Shown: piece by piece, positions 20,700 to 31,465 of the stretch
How the letters are laid out: every line of letters begins with the position of its first letter
Numbering within the stretch: position 1 is the stretch's first letter
Assembly (NCBI RefSeq): GCF_907164915.1
Contig: NC_061862.1
Span: 34,845,522 to 34,909,521, forward strand
Direction: 5' to 3'
Origin: Impatiens glandulifera
Lineage: Eukaryota > Streptophyta > Magnoliopsida > Ericales > Balsaminaceae
DNA: 64,000 nt
The notes under the pieces: model-generated
Told to the model about the DNA's origin: nothing
Database searches by the model: none
Seen by the model: the letters and a program-made list of their open reading frames with translations, nothing else
Translations under genes and position numbers: made by a program

Positions 20700-22191
20700 T
20701 ATGTTTAATCCTACTTTGAGTTGGAGTATTAAGAATTCAATTGTCTTGAGTCACTAGAACTTTTTTTTTAAATTTGAAGGTGATGCATATATATTTTATT
20801 GAAAATGAAATACAAAGTATAAATTGATTCAATAAAATATAGCAAAAGTATGAAGTTTTTCTCTATTGAGTATTGGTCATAGAGTAATGTATATTCTATT
20901 GTTCATTTATGATTTAAAAAATAAATAAAAAACTAAAAATTGCACTGGGGCACTAGTGACTATATGATGTTGCAACAAGTGTCTCTTTAGTACTTAATGT
21001 CTTCATAAAGTTTTAGTCTTTTTACCCAGGTAAATTCATGTTGTAAATTGTGTTAAATTGATTTGGTTTTCAACCATGAATGGGACTGTACATCTTTGAT
21101 TTTAAAAATATATATATATATATATTTGATAAAGAAAATATTAAGTTTAAATTACATATTTTTTTCTTTGTAATGATGAATATAATATGACAAATTAGTT
21201 TGGTTTTCAACCATGAAAGGGACTGTATATCTTTGATTTAAAAAATTATATATATTTGATAAAGAAAATATTAATGTTAGATTACATTATTATTATTTTT
21301 ATTTTTTTGTAATGATGGCTATAATATGAGTTTTTATTATTATAAGAGTGACTTATAATCCTTTCACTAAAAATGTCAAAGTAAAGAAATGATATGACTG
21401 ATTTTGTTGGACAAAACAAATATTTATTATAATTTTGTTATGGAGGGTCATTTATAAGAGTATCATCATTAACATTATAAATGAAAATGGATCATGATCA
21501 TGGGGTTGTCACATTTTTTTTTCATTTGTTCGTTTTTTTGGCAAATGGTGGGGAGTTAGGCCTATATTGTGGAACATTTTGAATCTTTCTTAGTCAATTA
21601 ACAAGTTCATTTTTAGGTTTAGGCTTGGCTTGGATTGATTAGTGAAGGGAGTCCAAAATCTAGAAGCACTAATCCAGTTAATCATAATTTGGTGGAACAT
21701 TTAACTAGATAGGGATAGACCAATGGCTACTATGGATTTTTGAAAAAAAAAAAAAAAACAACTTAACTTAATGTTTTCTAAATAGGGATATTAGAACCGT
21801 TACATTTAATCTATTATGAACCATTTTTACCATTTGAGTTGCTTTAATTGGTTGGTTTTGAATAGTTATATTCTCATTTTTTTTTGTGGGTGCTATGGTT
21901 TTGTTGAGAAGTTGAGTTATAAGACTTTGTGTTAGTTTTACTTGTTATATATAATTATTTTTGGTTGAAATTTAGAGCTGACTTTTGGTTAATAACTTTT
22001 TTGATATGCTTGTTTTTTATTTATTCCTTGTTTCCTTTATAAGTGTGGATGGACTCAAACTCTCAACGACTATAAAATTGAAAATCATGCACATAAATAA
22101 TTGACTTATTTTAAATTAAATTTTAAAACAAATTAGTATATTTGTACCCAGATTAAAAGTTTAAAATAAAAAAATTAACCAAAACAAATTA

Positions 22192-22196
<5 letters not shown>
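20700..22196. other. AT-rich intergenic DNA with a 138-bp tandem duplication
   Basis: 21055-21192 and 21193-21330 are diverged direct copies (both contain TTTGGTTTTCAACCATGAA). Nothing else was recognised and no gene is supported. Confidence 0.6.

Positions 22197-22280
<84 letters not shown>
22197..22280. repeat. (TA)n microsatellite, about 42 units
   Basis: Uninterrupted TA dinucleotides over 84 bases. It is probably highly length-variable and may be miscounted in assembly. Confidence 0.98.
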
Positions 22281-22284
<4 letters not shown>

Positions 22285-22533
22285 TGTTTGTCTCTCTCAA
22301 TTGATTAAGGTAATTAATAGTAACTTGTTTGTAGCTCTGTCAGAGATTGATTCGTTTGGTCTTGTCCTAATCTACCTAATTTAGGATATAACCATGGCTT
22401 ATTTCAATTATTATTATGTTTTAAAAACCACTCTATTTTGAAGTAAACTAGCACAATATTTCATCTATCATAAAATCTCATATATTAATAAACTCTATAT
22501 TTAAAGTTTCCTACAACCGAAGCTAATTAGATA

Positions 22534-22682
22534 GGTCTTGTTTGATATAGTATCATCATAATTTATTTAATTAATATGAATCTTGTTTTTGGAAGAAGGA
22601 AAAATATAATAATGATGATATGTTATTTTTCTCTACTATACAAAATATAAAATGATCATCAGTTCCCAAACCAAACAAGCCC
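22534..22682. mobile_element. small MITE-like element
   Basis: The left end GGTCTTGTTTGATAT and the right end CCAAACCAAACAAGCC are approximate inverted repeats around about 150 bases of AT-rich sequence. It resembles the GGCCTTGTTTGG-ended MITEs elsewhere here but is short and lacks a clean target duplication. Confidence 0.4.
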
Positions 22683-23014
22683 GAATCATCTCTATGCATT
22701 AGACCAGTCAAAGACAACATGTGACCTAACTGGTTAGTCTATTTGGAGTAACTTTTTTAAAAACAAAAATACTTATATTAAAGAATTAAAATTTAAGAAT
22801 TTCGGTTTAAAAGAAAATTAAGTAAGAACTAATCCATTATTAAAAAAGTCATGTACATCAACAACACATAATAATTAAAATATATATACAAATTAAAAAT
22901 ATTTATATATATCCTTATCTTTTATTCAGAATATCACTTGAGGCTTGTTTGTTTATAACAATAGATAATCAAAATCCTCTTTTCTATTGGCCGACATTCC
23001 GAGACCTAGACATA

Positions 23015-23308
23015 GGCCTCGTTTGATGAAGGGGTTTTTGGGATAAAACCCAGTTTTTATCCTAAAACTCAAACATCTTATCAACTATCAAATCAAATAA
23101 TTTTATCATTTAAATACTAAAATTATCCTCTAATCTTATCTTCTCTCTCTAAACCATCATTCTCTCACCTATACCATATCTTCTAAAGTCAAAGGACAAA
23201 TTAGTCTTTAAATTTTAAAAACCAGTTTTTTCCTACTTTTTATCAAATAAGGGTTTTTTTGGATAAAACCCAGACAAAATTCAAAAAAACACTTCCTCAA
23301 ACAAGGCC
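23015..23308. mobile_element. Tourist-like MITE, family 2 (copy 1)
   Basis: The ends GGCCTCGTTTGATGAAG (23015) and CTTCCTCAAACAAGGCC (to 23308) are inverted repeats, with ATA duplicated on both sides (23012-23014 and 23309-23311). The interior has GGATAAAACCCAG near both ends in direct orientation. Its partner copy lies at 42280-42592 in the opposite orientation. Confidence 0.8.
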
Positions 23309-23634
23309 ATAGAGAGATGTTGACTCATCCCAAATTTCAATAATAGTCAGACACTCATCTCTTTAGGGGATGATCTTTTCTAACATCTTAACTGGCTTCC
23401 AAACAACCCTTAATAAACAGTCTCTTAACCCTAATGTCAAATAAATCAATCATAACATTTTAAAAAAAAATTGTACCTTAACAATGTTATTTCAAATAAC
23501 CGTTAGTTATTAAAATAATAAAAAATTAATATTTTTTTTTTACTAAAAAAAAAGTATGCCCTTAAACTATATTTAAATTTACTTAGACCACCATGCCCTT
23601 GTCTTCATCACTCCCAACATCTTCTTTCTCTCTC

Positions 23635-23670
<36 letters not shown>

Positions 23671-23700
23671 TCTTGTTAATGACTAGTCCATCTCTCTCTG
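23309..23700. other. upstream region of the PRE-like gene
   Basis: AT-rich sequence ends in an uninterrupted pyrimidine tract (TC)n at 23641-23667, placed about 60-90 bases before the TATA box. Pyrimidine patches of this kind are common in plant core promoters. No specific factor site is claimed. Confidence 0.5.
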
Positions 23701-23727
23701 TCTGCAAGAAACTCTTTCTTCTCCACC

Positions 23728-23735
23728 TATATATA
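23728..23735 (+). promoter_or_regulatory. TATA box of the PRE-like gene
   Basis: TATATATA within CACCTATATATACTCC, 103-110 bases upstream of the ATG at 23838. This predicts a transcription start near 23760 and a 5' leader of about 75 bases. Confidence 0.65.
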
Positions 23736-23837
23736 CTCCATTTCCATTTCATTTCTCTATAACTTATAAAACCCTAGCAGAAACATACACATATATATAA
23801 AAACAAACTCTTTCCATCACTAAATTAACTAACAACA

Positions 23838-24435
23838 ATGTCCAGCAGAAGGTCCCGTTCAAGGCAATCCGGCGGCGGTTCAGCCATCTCCGACGACCAA
23901 ATTGCCGATCTAGTCTCCAAGTTACAACAACTCATACCCGAAATGCGTCAAAGACGCTCTAACAAGGTACTACTATACTTAATTATAAATGTTATAAATT
24001 CAGTTAAAAAAAAAAAATTACTGCCAAGATGTGATATTGATTCAATAATCAATACCCATAAATTAAATTCACCAAAAAAATGTTTTTTTTTTTTAATTTT
24101 TATTTTGTGTGGCCTTGGTTTCACTTCAAGTATGGTACACACTATCTATCTATCTATCTATCATTCTATCTATTTGGGTCACCACCCACAAGCTTACCTA
24201 GCTCATTTATTAGATTTAGAAAGAATCTGATATGATTAATTTGAATAAAAAAATAAAAATGTATGGGGGGTGGGGGCAGGTATCAGCTTCAGGAGTGTTA
24301 CAAGAGACATGCAACTACATTAGAAGCCTGCACAGAGAAATGGATGACCTAAGTGAACGTTTGTCTCAGCTTTTGGCTTCAACAGATGATAACAGTGCTC
24401 AGGCCGCCATTATTAGGAGCTTGCTTCTCCAATAA
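23838..24435 (+). CDS. PRE6: PRE/KIDARI-type atypical bHLH protein (2 exons, 94 aa)
   Basis: Exons are 23838-23966 and 24280-24435, with a GT...AG intron of 313 bp in phase 0; the product is 94 residues, the usual PRE length. Helix 1 covers about residues 18-36 ([20 protein letters not shown]), the loop has RQRRSNK, and helix 2 about residues 47-74 ([20 protein letters not shown]). The end is [10 protein letters not shown]. The family lacks a DNA-binding basic region; its members heterodimerise with other HLH proteins such as IBH1 and HFR1 and so release bHLH activators of cell elongation downstream of gibberellin, brassinosteroid and auxin. The wording is closest to Arabidopsis PRE6/KIDARI. 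One oddity is SASG where PREs normally have SASK at the start of helix 2. The intron contains poly-A/T runs and an ATCT microsatellite (about 24140-24172). The orthology is inferred by recall. Confidence 0.95.
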
Positions 24436-25355
24436 TCAAATATTATATATAATATATTATATATATATATATATAGTCTTCATCAATATCCTATCCCCCA
24501 CCCATTATATTATATTACCTGCTTTAATTATAATTAGTATATACTAGTCATCTCGTAATTACTACTCTATATAATATGTGTATCGATCTCCATTTTGGCT
24601 TCTAATATTAATTATTAGTACTATATATATATTTCATGTTTTAATTCATATCCTTGTGTATCATCGAGAGTACTTTGATTAATTAAATATCAATTATCTT
24701 ATGTTAAAAGAAGATGTGTATACATTTGTTGTTTTCTATGCATTTCTCGATAATAGCTTTTTATAGATATAAAATGATTAAGAATATTGGATTGACTTAT
24801 AATCTAAAATCTAAAAGATGATTGAAAATTGAATACTCTTGTTTTTGAGGGGAGAAAATGAAATGTGGACTTTTGGATTAATGGACTTTTTTTCTTTATG
24901 GGCCGACAGTCAGGCAAAGAAACTCCCAACATTTGAAATGGCCGTGGCCCCATGGACATGCCATAGAGATTTTATTATTGTATATTATTGAAAAAATAAA
25001 TAAAACTATCTATTTCAATCAAATTTAGGTCTAGATTTTTTGTAAATGTCATGGGAGAGGTACAATCAAGCTACTATCGCCATCATCTTGTTTTTCTGCA
25101 TGTAATAGAGTAATATATGAACAGTTCTTATCCAAAAGAAGAAATAATGAAAGTACTATTGAAGGAGTTAGATTACTCTCGACATCAAATATAAACATGA
25201 GAAAGTCGAAACAAATAGGCAAGTGAAAAGTTTAAAATCTTTGCTTGATTGAACACCATAGTCCTTGTGGATGCGCGCAAAGATTATGAGTTTGTTTTGC
25301 ACCTATTATGCTAATTCAGAATGAGCATAAGATCTATCTAAGAGTAGATGTGTAT
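24436..25355. other. 3' flank of the PRE-like gene and intergenic DNA
   Basis: AT-rich with short TA runs after the stop codon. No second gene was recognised. A possible polyadenylation signal cannot be singled out among many AATAA-like words. Confidence 0.45.
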
Positions 25356-25371
25356 CTATGGCCGAGTATTT

Positions 25372-25668
25372 TTTAATTTTTTTGGGGGAAAAACGAATCA
25401 TCGTCATTTCATTAAAAATTCCCAAAAATGGGAAAAAAAATTCACGAGTTTAAGAGATCATTCTAGTTTGAAGTCGTAATATTCTGAATAAAAGCTAAAA
25501 AGCTAAAAACGTAAACGAATTATCTGATTACAATGCTTTCAATTTTAGTGAGTTTAAAAAACGGTAAATTCTAGTTCCTACAGATATTCCAGTTCTGCTC
25601 CGTGCTTGGAATTCTTGTCCACGTTCCCGCGTGGGCGCTGCAATCTGATACAATATCTTTCCATAAAG
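25372..25668 (-). mobile_element. 5'-truncated LINE insertion with a 16-bp target duplication
   Basis: CTATGGCCGAGTATTT occurs exactly at 25356-25371 and 25669-25684. Between them lie 297 bases that, on the minus strand, end in an A-rich tail (plus-strand T run after 25371). The minus-strand reading from the right end gives ILYQIAAPTREREQEFQARS, which would suit the extreme C-terminus of a LINE ORF2; that is an inference. The long duplication and A-rich tail are the signature of target-primed reverse transcription. A SINE is possible, but no box A/B was seen. Confidence 0.75.
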
Positions 25669-25684
25669 CTATGGCCGAGTATTT

Positions 25685-26307
25685 AATATGGGTTAATTTG
25701 AAATCCAAACGAAACCAAAATCGAATTAGTAAATTGGGTAAGCTATTTGGTTGGTTTAGACTGGATAATTAATTTTGGATTTGGTTCAATACAAGATTAT
25801 TCAAATTATCTACATAAAGTATTTTCTTACACCCCAAACAATAATATTTTGTAATTATTTATGAGATTGATCGAATCATTAATTATCTAATTTTTGGATT
25901 TTGAACTTTATGCATCACTAATTTTTTATTGTGAAATTATTATTTTTTATTGTGAAATTATTATATATATGAAGATTTTTTTAATGCTGATGTTGCTAAA
26001 AAAGTAAAGAAAACTTTATTAATTGTATTAACATATTAGAGTTGTTGTTTGATATATAAAAAAATTAAATGTATTTACATCTTGTAGTCAGCTACAAAAT
26101 AAAATAAAATAAAAATAAGCTAGCTATAGGTGACTTGTGATTAGATGATAATTTTTTTTTAACTAAAATGAGTACTTGGATTACTTGATGAAATTTGATA
26201 GCAAAATATATATTTGAATAAATTTATTCAAGATAAGAGAAAATAATTATATGTGATAACTAATTAGCATAGTATAGAGTATAAAAAGAATATAACAAAA
26301 AAAAAAG

Positions 26308-26363
<56 letters not shown>

Positions 26364-26472
26364 TGGTACCAAATTAATGATTAAAATTGTTTGGAGAATT
26401 TTATAATTTTATTTCAAATTGAGTATGAATTATCTCAAACATATGAAATTTACTAGTTTGGTCATAGCTATG
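25685..26472. other. AT-rich intergenic DNA with an (AT)n microsatellite
   Basis: 26315-26360 is an uninterrupted AT repeat of about 23 units. A direct repeat of about 22 bases (TTTTTATTGTGAAATTATTAT) occurs near 25923-25965. No gene was recognised. Confidence 0.5.
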
Positions 26473-27430
26473 TAGGGTTCTAAACGAGTCAGTACTCAAA
26501 TTAAACAGTTTCAGGCTTGGTCTCGAGCTCGGCTTGTTCAGAACTCGTTTATATCTCATTAAGAAAATTCGTGAAGAGCTCGTTTACAATATGCATGAAA
26601 GAAAGATTTACATTCTTAGATGAACAATTTCACCTTTATTTTTAGTTTATTAAATATTAATATATGTTAGAACGAATTATAAAATATGGTAAAAACAATA
26701 AAGAAATAACACATATTTAACGTGGTTTATAAAGATAAAATTTGACTACGTTAAAAAAAAGAATATTATTGAATAAATTATAATATATATTACAACATAA
26801 TAGTCTAGAATTATAATACTAGTTAGTGTATATAATACTTAGTCTCCCAAGACTCTAACAAATACAGAATTGGACTTGAAGCTATAATTTCAAGACAAAA
26901 GAGTTCAGTTTTCTAAAGTCTTTATTCACAATTTTTTTGGAAAAATTTAATCTCATCTTTAAATAAGCCTCAACAGATATAAAATTATAACCGATATAAA
27001 ACCTAACACATATATAATCCTAACATTTATAGAATCAAAGATAGATGTAGTAAATATATAATTGGATCGGCATATTAAGAAAGCCCAAATGTTAAAGCTT
27101 ACTAATAATATATTAATAAATATTAAACGAGATTTTAAACTAGCCTCTAAATGAACATGTTCACGAGTTTATACACATCCTCTAAACGAATATTTTCACG
27201 AACTTCTATTCGAACATGTTCGCGAGCCATTAACGCGTCTCTAAACGAACATGTTCAAGAGCTAACGAGCCGAATATCTAAAAGTTTTACATTTAATCGT
27301 TTAAATTTTCAAATTTTTAAACGAGCTCGAACTTCAGTTAAGACTAACGAACGAGATCGAACGAGCTTTTTAACGAGTCGAGATTCGAATAACTTGCGAA
27401 TAACTTTGTTCATTTACATCACTATCCCTA
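26473..27430. mobile_element. hAT-like non-autonomous DNA transposon relic
   Basis: The left end starts TAGGGTTCTAAACGAGTC (26473), and the right end reads in reverse TAGTGATGTAAATGAAC (about 27424-27408). Both recall the TAGGGGTGTAAACGAG end common in plant hAT elements. Both ends are followed inward by many GAGCTCG/AACGAGC and GAACATGTTC words (26530-26590, 27150-27380). The middle (about 26690-26900) has an AACGTGGTTTATAAAG...CTACG stretch of the type seen in other repeats and may be a nested insert. No 8-bp duplication was confirmed. Confidence 0.45.
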
Positions 27431-28060
27431 TCCCTATCCCTATGTACCATAGTAGTAAACCCGCATGCAAATGGTTAATTTTTTACTGTTAACCGTGACA
27501 AATCTTAAACCAAGCTAGTTCAGTTAATTAAGTTCATATTATATGTAACTAAACTTTACTCTCAGTAAAATTTCTTACCTATTGACTGATTGCTAAATCA
27601 GAAAATTTTATCTCACATTTTTTAGAATAATTAATCATAAGGAAACATATTCCAATATAGAAAGAAAAAAAAATACCCAGCTTGGCATGTGAAATAACTA
27701 GAGAATCTAGTTTTTGTTTTTGGACTCTATATATAAGCACTTCAAACTAAAGAATAAAGAGACCAAACATCTATCAGTAAAATGCAATGAATTAATTATC
27801 GTTCAAGGTTAAGATAGACCGATGAATTAGTAATAATTAAGCTGGTTTAAAAACTAAAATCAAATTATAACCCTAGAAGTGACATATCTTTTATTTGGGG
27901 ACAAATACAAGAGTTTACAGCATATTTATGTTTCTTATTTTTATTAAACATATATAATACTATATATATTATTATTAGATGGGTCGACTAGTCTAGGGGA
28001 CCAAATTGCCCACTTGACAATCCTCAAGATGAAGTGATATGTCCATAAATTGCATGTCTA
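27431..28060. other. AT-rich intergenic DNA
   Basis: A (CCCTAT)3-like run at 27424-27443 sits just at or beyond the hAT-like relic's end. Nothing else was recognised. Confidence 0.45.

Positions 28061-28137
<77 letters not shown>
28061..28137. repeat. (ATT)n microsatellite, about 26 units
   Basis: Uninterrupted trinucleotide repeat. The isoleucine-run open frame on the minus strand across it is an artefact. Confidence 0.98.
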
Positions 28138-30215
28138 GCAAAGCTTATTATAATTAGATTTCAGCAGCCAAGAAAATGAATACATATTATTATAATGGCT
28201 AAAATAATTTTTATTGAAATTATTCAAATATAATAACATTACTATCTAATTTATCATGGCTTGATACGCGGTTTAATGTTTTTTTTTTTCTCTTAACAAA
28301 TACTATAATTGCATTTAATGTTATAAAAATGAGAATTTAATTAAATGATGTTAGCACTGCATTAATACATTTGTATATTAGCTGTAAATGAGACTCGTGA
28401 TTCCCTACAGTGTAGAGTAACTATCAATAATTGATTAGTCCTTTTTATTTCCTTTTTTCAAGAAATAAATTATTTCAAAATTATATATGAAATTAAAACG
28501 TGTTAAAATTTTATTATACATTAAAAAAATTGTTGCTATATGATAGTCTCAGATATATATGAAACAAGGAAATACAAATAAACACTTAAAACTTAAAACT
28601 GAAGTAGATCTCATCCATTACCAAAACTTTCATCACAACATTTGGTACAATGGATCAACAAAGGGAAAAACAGCTAAACTATTAGATCATTACAGAAGAA
28701 AAAAAAGATTAGATTACTGATGAATCCGATTAATGAAAAACGGATATATTTTGTAGTCAACTAAGACGCTAAAAAGTTATTAGGCTTTATTGTTTTTCAA
28801 TGCTCACAGATTTAAGTTTGTGACATTTGATATTTTCCATTGCAAATTTATGATTACACATATAACCACTTCTTTATAATTGATTTGTTTTCCTTCTTAT
28901 AATAACAAATGCAATTTAGCTTCACTACCATTTTAATTGGAGGCATAACAAGAATACAGTTTAGTGGATTTAAAACTCAATATATCAGACTTTACATTCA
29001 ACGTATTAGATTTATTAATTGGCCGAATATATAAGAAATGAAATATAATTCTAAGCCCTTAAATAATAATTCACATTAGACATAAATGCTTATACTAACT
29101 TTACAACAATAATCATATAAAATTATTAGAAAAAACATTTAAATATGATAGACCTACCTATTTCGTAACCATTCCGATTTTTATATTTTATTTTTCTTTT
29201 ATGTTTTTTTCGTTTTACTTAAACGATTCTTATAATTTTTTTTTATATACGTGAATAATGTTTAACAAAAAAAACACCTAAAATAATAAAATTTTCAAAT
29301 AATTTATTTTATTAAATAATGTATAAATAAAATTTATAGATAATTATTTAAAATAAAAAAGTTGTTTAACTAAATAATTATGATAATAATAGATAGATAG
29401 ATAATAATTAAAATATAAAGTTATTTATTGAATTTAAATAAATGAGTTGTTTATCCAATATAACAGTAAATAATAAAATAATAATATCTTTACTAATATT
29501 CTTTTTATATTTAAAATATCTAACAATAAAAAATAGTATTAAGCAAGTTAAATATTAATTTAAAAACAAAATTTTAATATGTGAAATTGATTTATAACTT
29601 CAAAATTTATTGGTTCATATTTGAGGTAGAACTTTTTTTATTTTCTTTTTCTTTTTTATAATTACATCCATCCAATTTAACGAAATGTTTCGGCTACGGG
29701 CTCGAAACCTAATCTGGAACAGGGATTGTTTGATTATTTAATAAGAATTGGTTTTGTTATTTGGATAAATCATATGTAAAGGGGATAAGATGTTATTGAT
29801 TTGTACAAGATCGTTACAGATTTCAATCTGTTTTATTATTCACCAATGTGGAAGAAATTCTTTTATTTGATTTCAATTCGTTTTATTATTCACCAATGTG
29901 GAAGAAATTCTTTTATTTTTAATTTTTATGACCCACGATTTCTTAAGAATCACTTTTTGAAAAGTTATTTGTTGTCCCATGATGGTCAAAGGGAAATCTT
30001 GAGCATACTAAGAAAGTGATCATCATCGTGTTCTGAGAAGGCACTTCTTGCTTTGCATGGCTTAATTCGAGTTGCATTAATTATGGAATGTTTGCACCTA
30101 ACCTAACAATTACTTACGCGGCTCAATTCAAGATATATGAGGTTGATTTTTTTTTGAAATCAACTCTTACATCCATAATCAATTAATGGGATAGGAGGAT
30201 TGAGTAATTCGTTTG
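28138..30215. other. AT-rich intergenic DNA with a 50-bp tandem duplication
   Basis: 29819-29868 and 29869-29918 are near-identical direct copies (both contain TTATTCACCAATGTGGAAG). The remainder is very AT-rich and no gene or element was recognised. Confidence 0.5.
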
Positions 30216-30512
30216 TGCTGGGGCACAAATAGAATTTCACATCGGAAGATGATGGGAATGAGAAAAGTTTTTTAGTATATAAAATAAACTCTTCTCACAA
30301 TTAAAATCTCACATCGGAATATGATGAAAATGGGGGAAATTTCTTATTCTATAAAATGAACTCTCTTTCAATTCATTTGATGTACCCAATATTTATTTCT
30401 TCTTCATTATTAATTGATAGTCTTAATGTTCACATTTGTCTGAACCTGTTAATAAATTATTTACTGTCTTCTTTCTTTTTTTTCATCTTTTATATGTCAG
30501 TTTTCCACAACA
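30216..30512 (+). repeat. 5' LTR of the outer copia element
   Basis: 297 bases, TG...CA, followed by a perfect Met-tRNA primer-binding site. It contains two copies of an AATxTCACATCGGAA phrase, near 30233 and 30306. Confidence 0.8.
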
Positions 30513-30555
30513 AATGGTATCAGAGCTGAAGATTTGTCTTTGGCGAGGACTCCGA

Positions 30556-31164
30556 TGTCGAATTTAGAATTTGCGGTAGAAATATTTAATGATATTAGGC
30601 ATTTTGACATTTAGCAAAGTGAGGTTCTAGATGTTGCTATTGAGGTCAAAAAAATCAGATAAAATAAAAGGAAATAATTGAGTATCATAAATCAATTGGT
30701 GTGCAAAACAATTCAATTGTGTATGTCTAGAGAATAGAAGTATGTCATGAAAAATGGAAATCTGCACATAAATTATGGCTAGCATTGGATGAAAAATAGT
30801 GGTTAGAATAAACTCCTTATAAAAAACGTATATTTCGGTTTGATTATCAGTCATGTACCACCATGACTTAACACATTATTAAGTTTAATTAATTAGTAGT
30901 CAATCTTTTAAATCTTGATGTGAAATTTGAGGATGAAGATTTTGGCTTTGATGTTGTTATCGTCTATTACTAATTAATTAGAACATTTTGAAACATCGTT
31001 ACTTCCTGGAAAAGAGAAATGTATCTCTTGATGTTGTAAGTTTTGTTTTATATAATCACGAATTGAGAAAGTAAGACAAAAAAGAAAAACAAAATAGCTA
31101 CATCAGATGAAGCATCGGTGGTAAGAGGCTGTTAACCAAGCAAATCAAAAGGGAGAGAATAAAG
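30556..31164 (+). pseudogene. copia gag of the outer element, 5' portion
   Basis: Readings show MSNLEFAVEIFNDIRHFDI, then QSEVLDVAIEV, and later LLPGKEKCISLM. These are landmarks of the UBN2-type copia gag (WQSEVLDVL..., LLxGKEKISLxxV). Stops are frequent. The reading frame is cut at 31164 by the inner element; the zinc-knuckle part lies beyond it at 39852. Confidence 0.65.
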
Positions 31165-31465
31165 TGTTGGGTTATGGGCTCATATTTTATTAGATTTTAT
31201 ATATTGTAATGGTCTTTAAGCCTTTATTGGGCTTAGGAGTAGTAGTTTAGTCTTTTTGGCTTTTGTTGTACTTCTATTTATAGAGACATTATAACTTAGG
31301 GTTACTTGGACCATTATTACATGAAATATCAATAGAATGGACGACTCCTCGAGGATGTAGGCATTATTGACCGAACCTCGTTATATCTTGTGTTCTTTAT
31401 TATTTTTACCACTTTATCTTTATATCTTCTTTTATCGTGTGTTTAGATTAAATCTTTTCTTAACA
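31165..31465 (+). repeat. 5' LTR of the middle element
   Basis: 301 bases; pairs with 39548-39851. It contains a TTTATAGAGACATTATAAC block near 31277, likely the promoter region. Confidence 0.85.

Noticed and set aside
27424..27443. CCCTAT repeats as interstitial telomere
   Set aside because: The plant telomere unit is CCCTAAA; three copies of CCCTAT near a transposon end are a plain short repeat.
28024..28239. Minus-strand frame with a long isoleucine run
   Set aside because: Produced by the ATT microsatellite.
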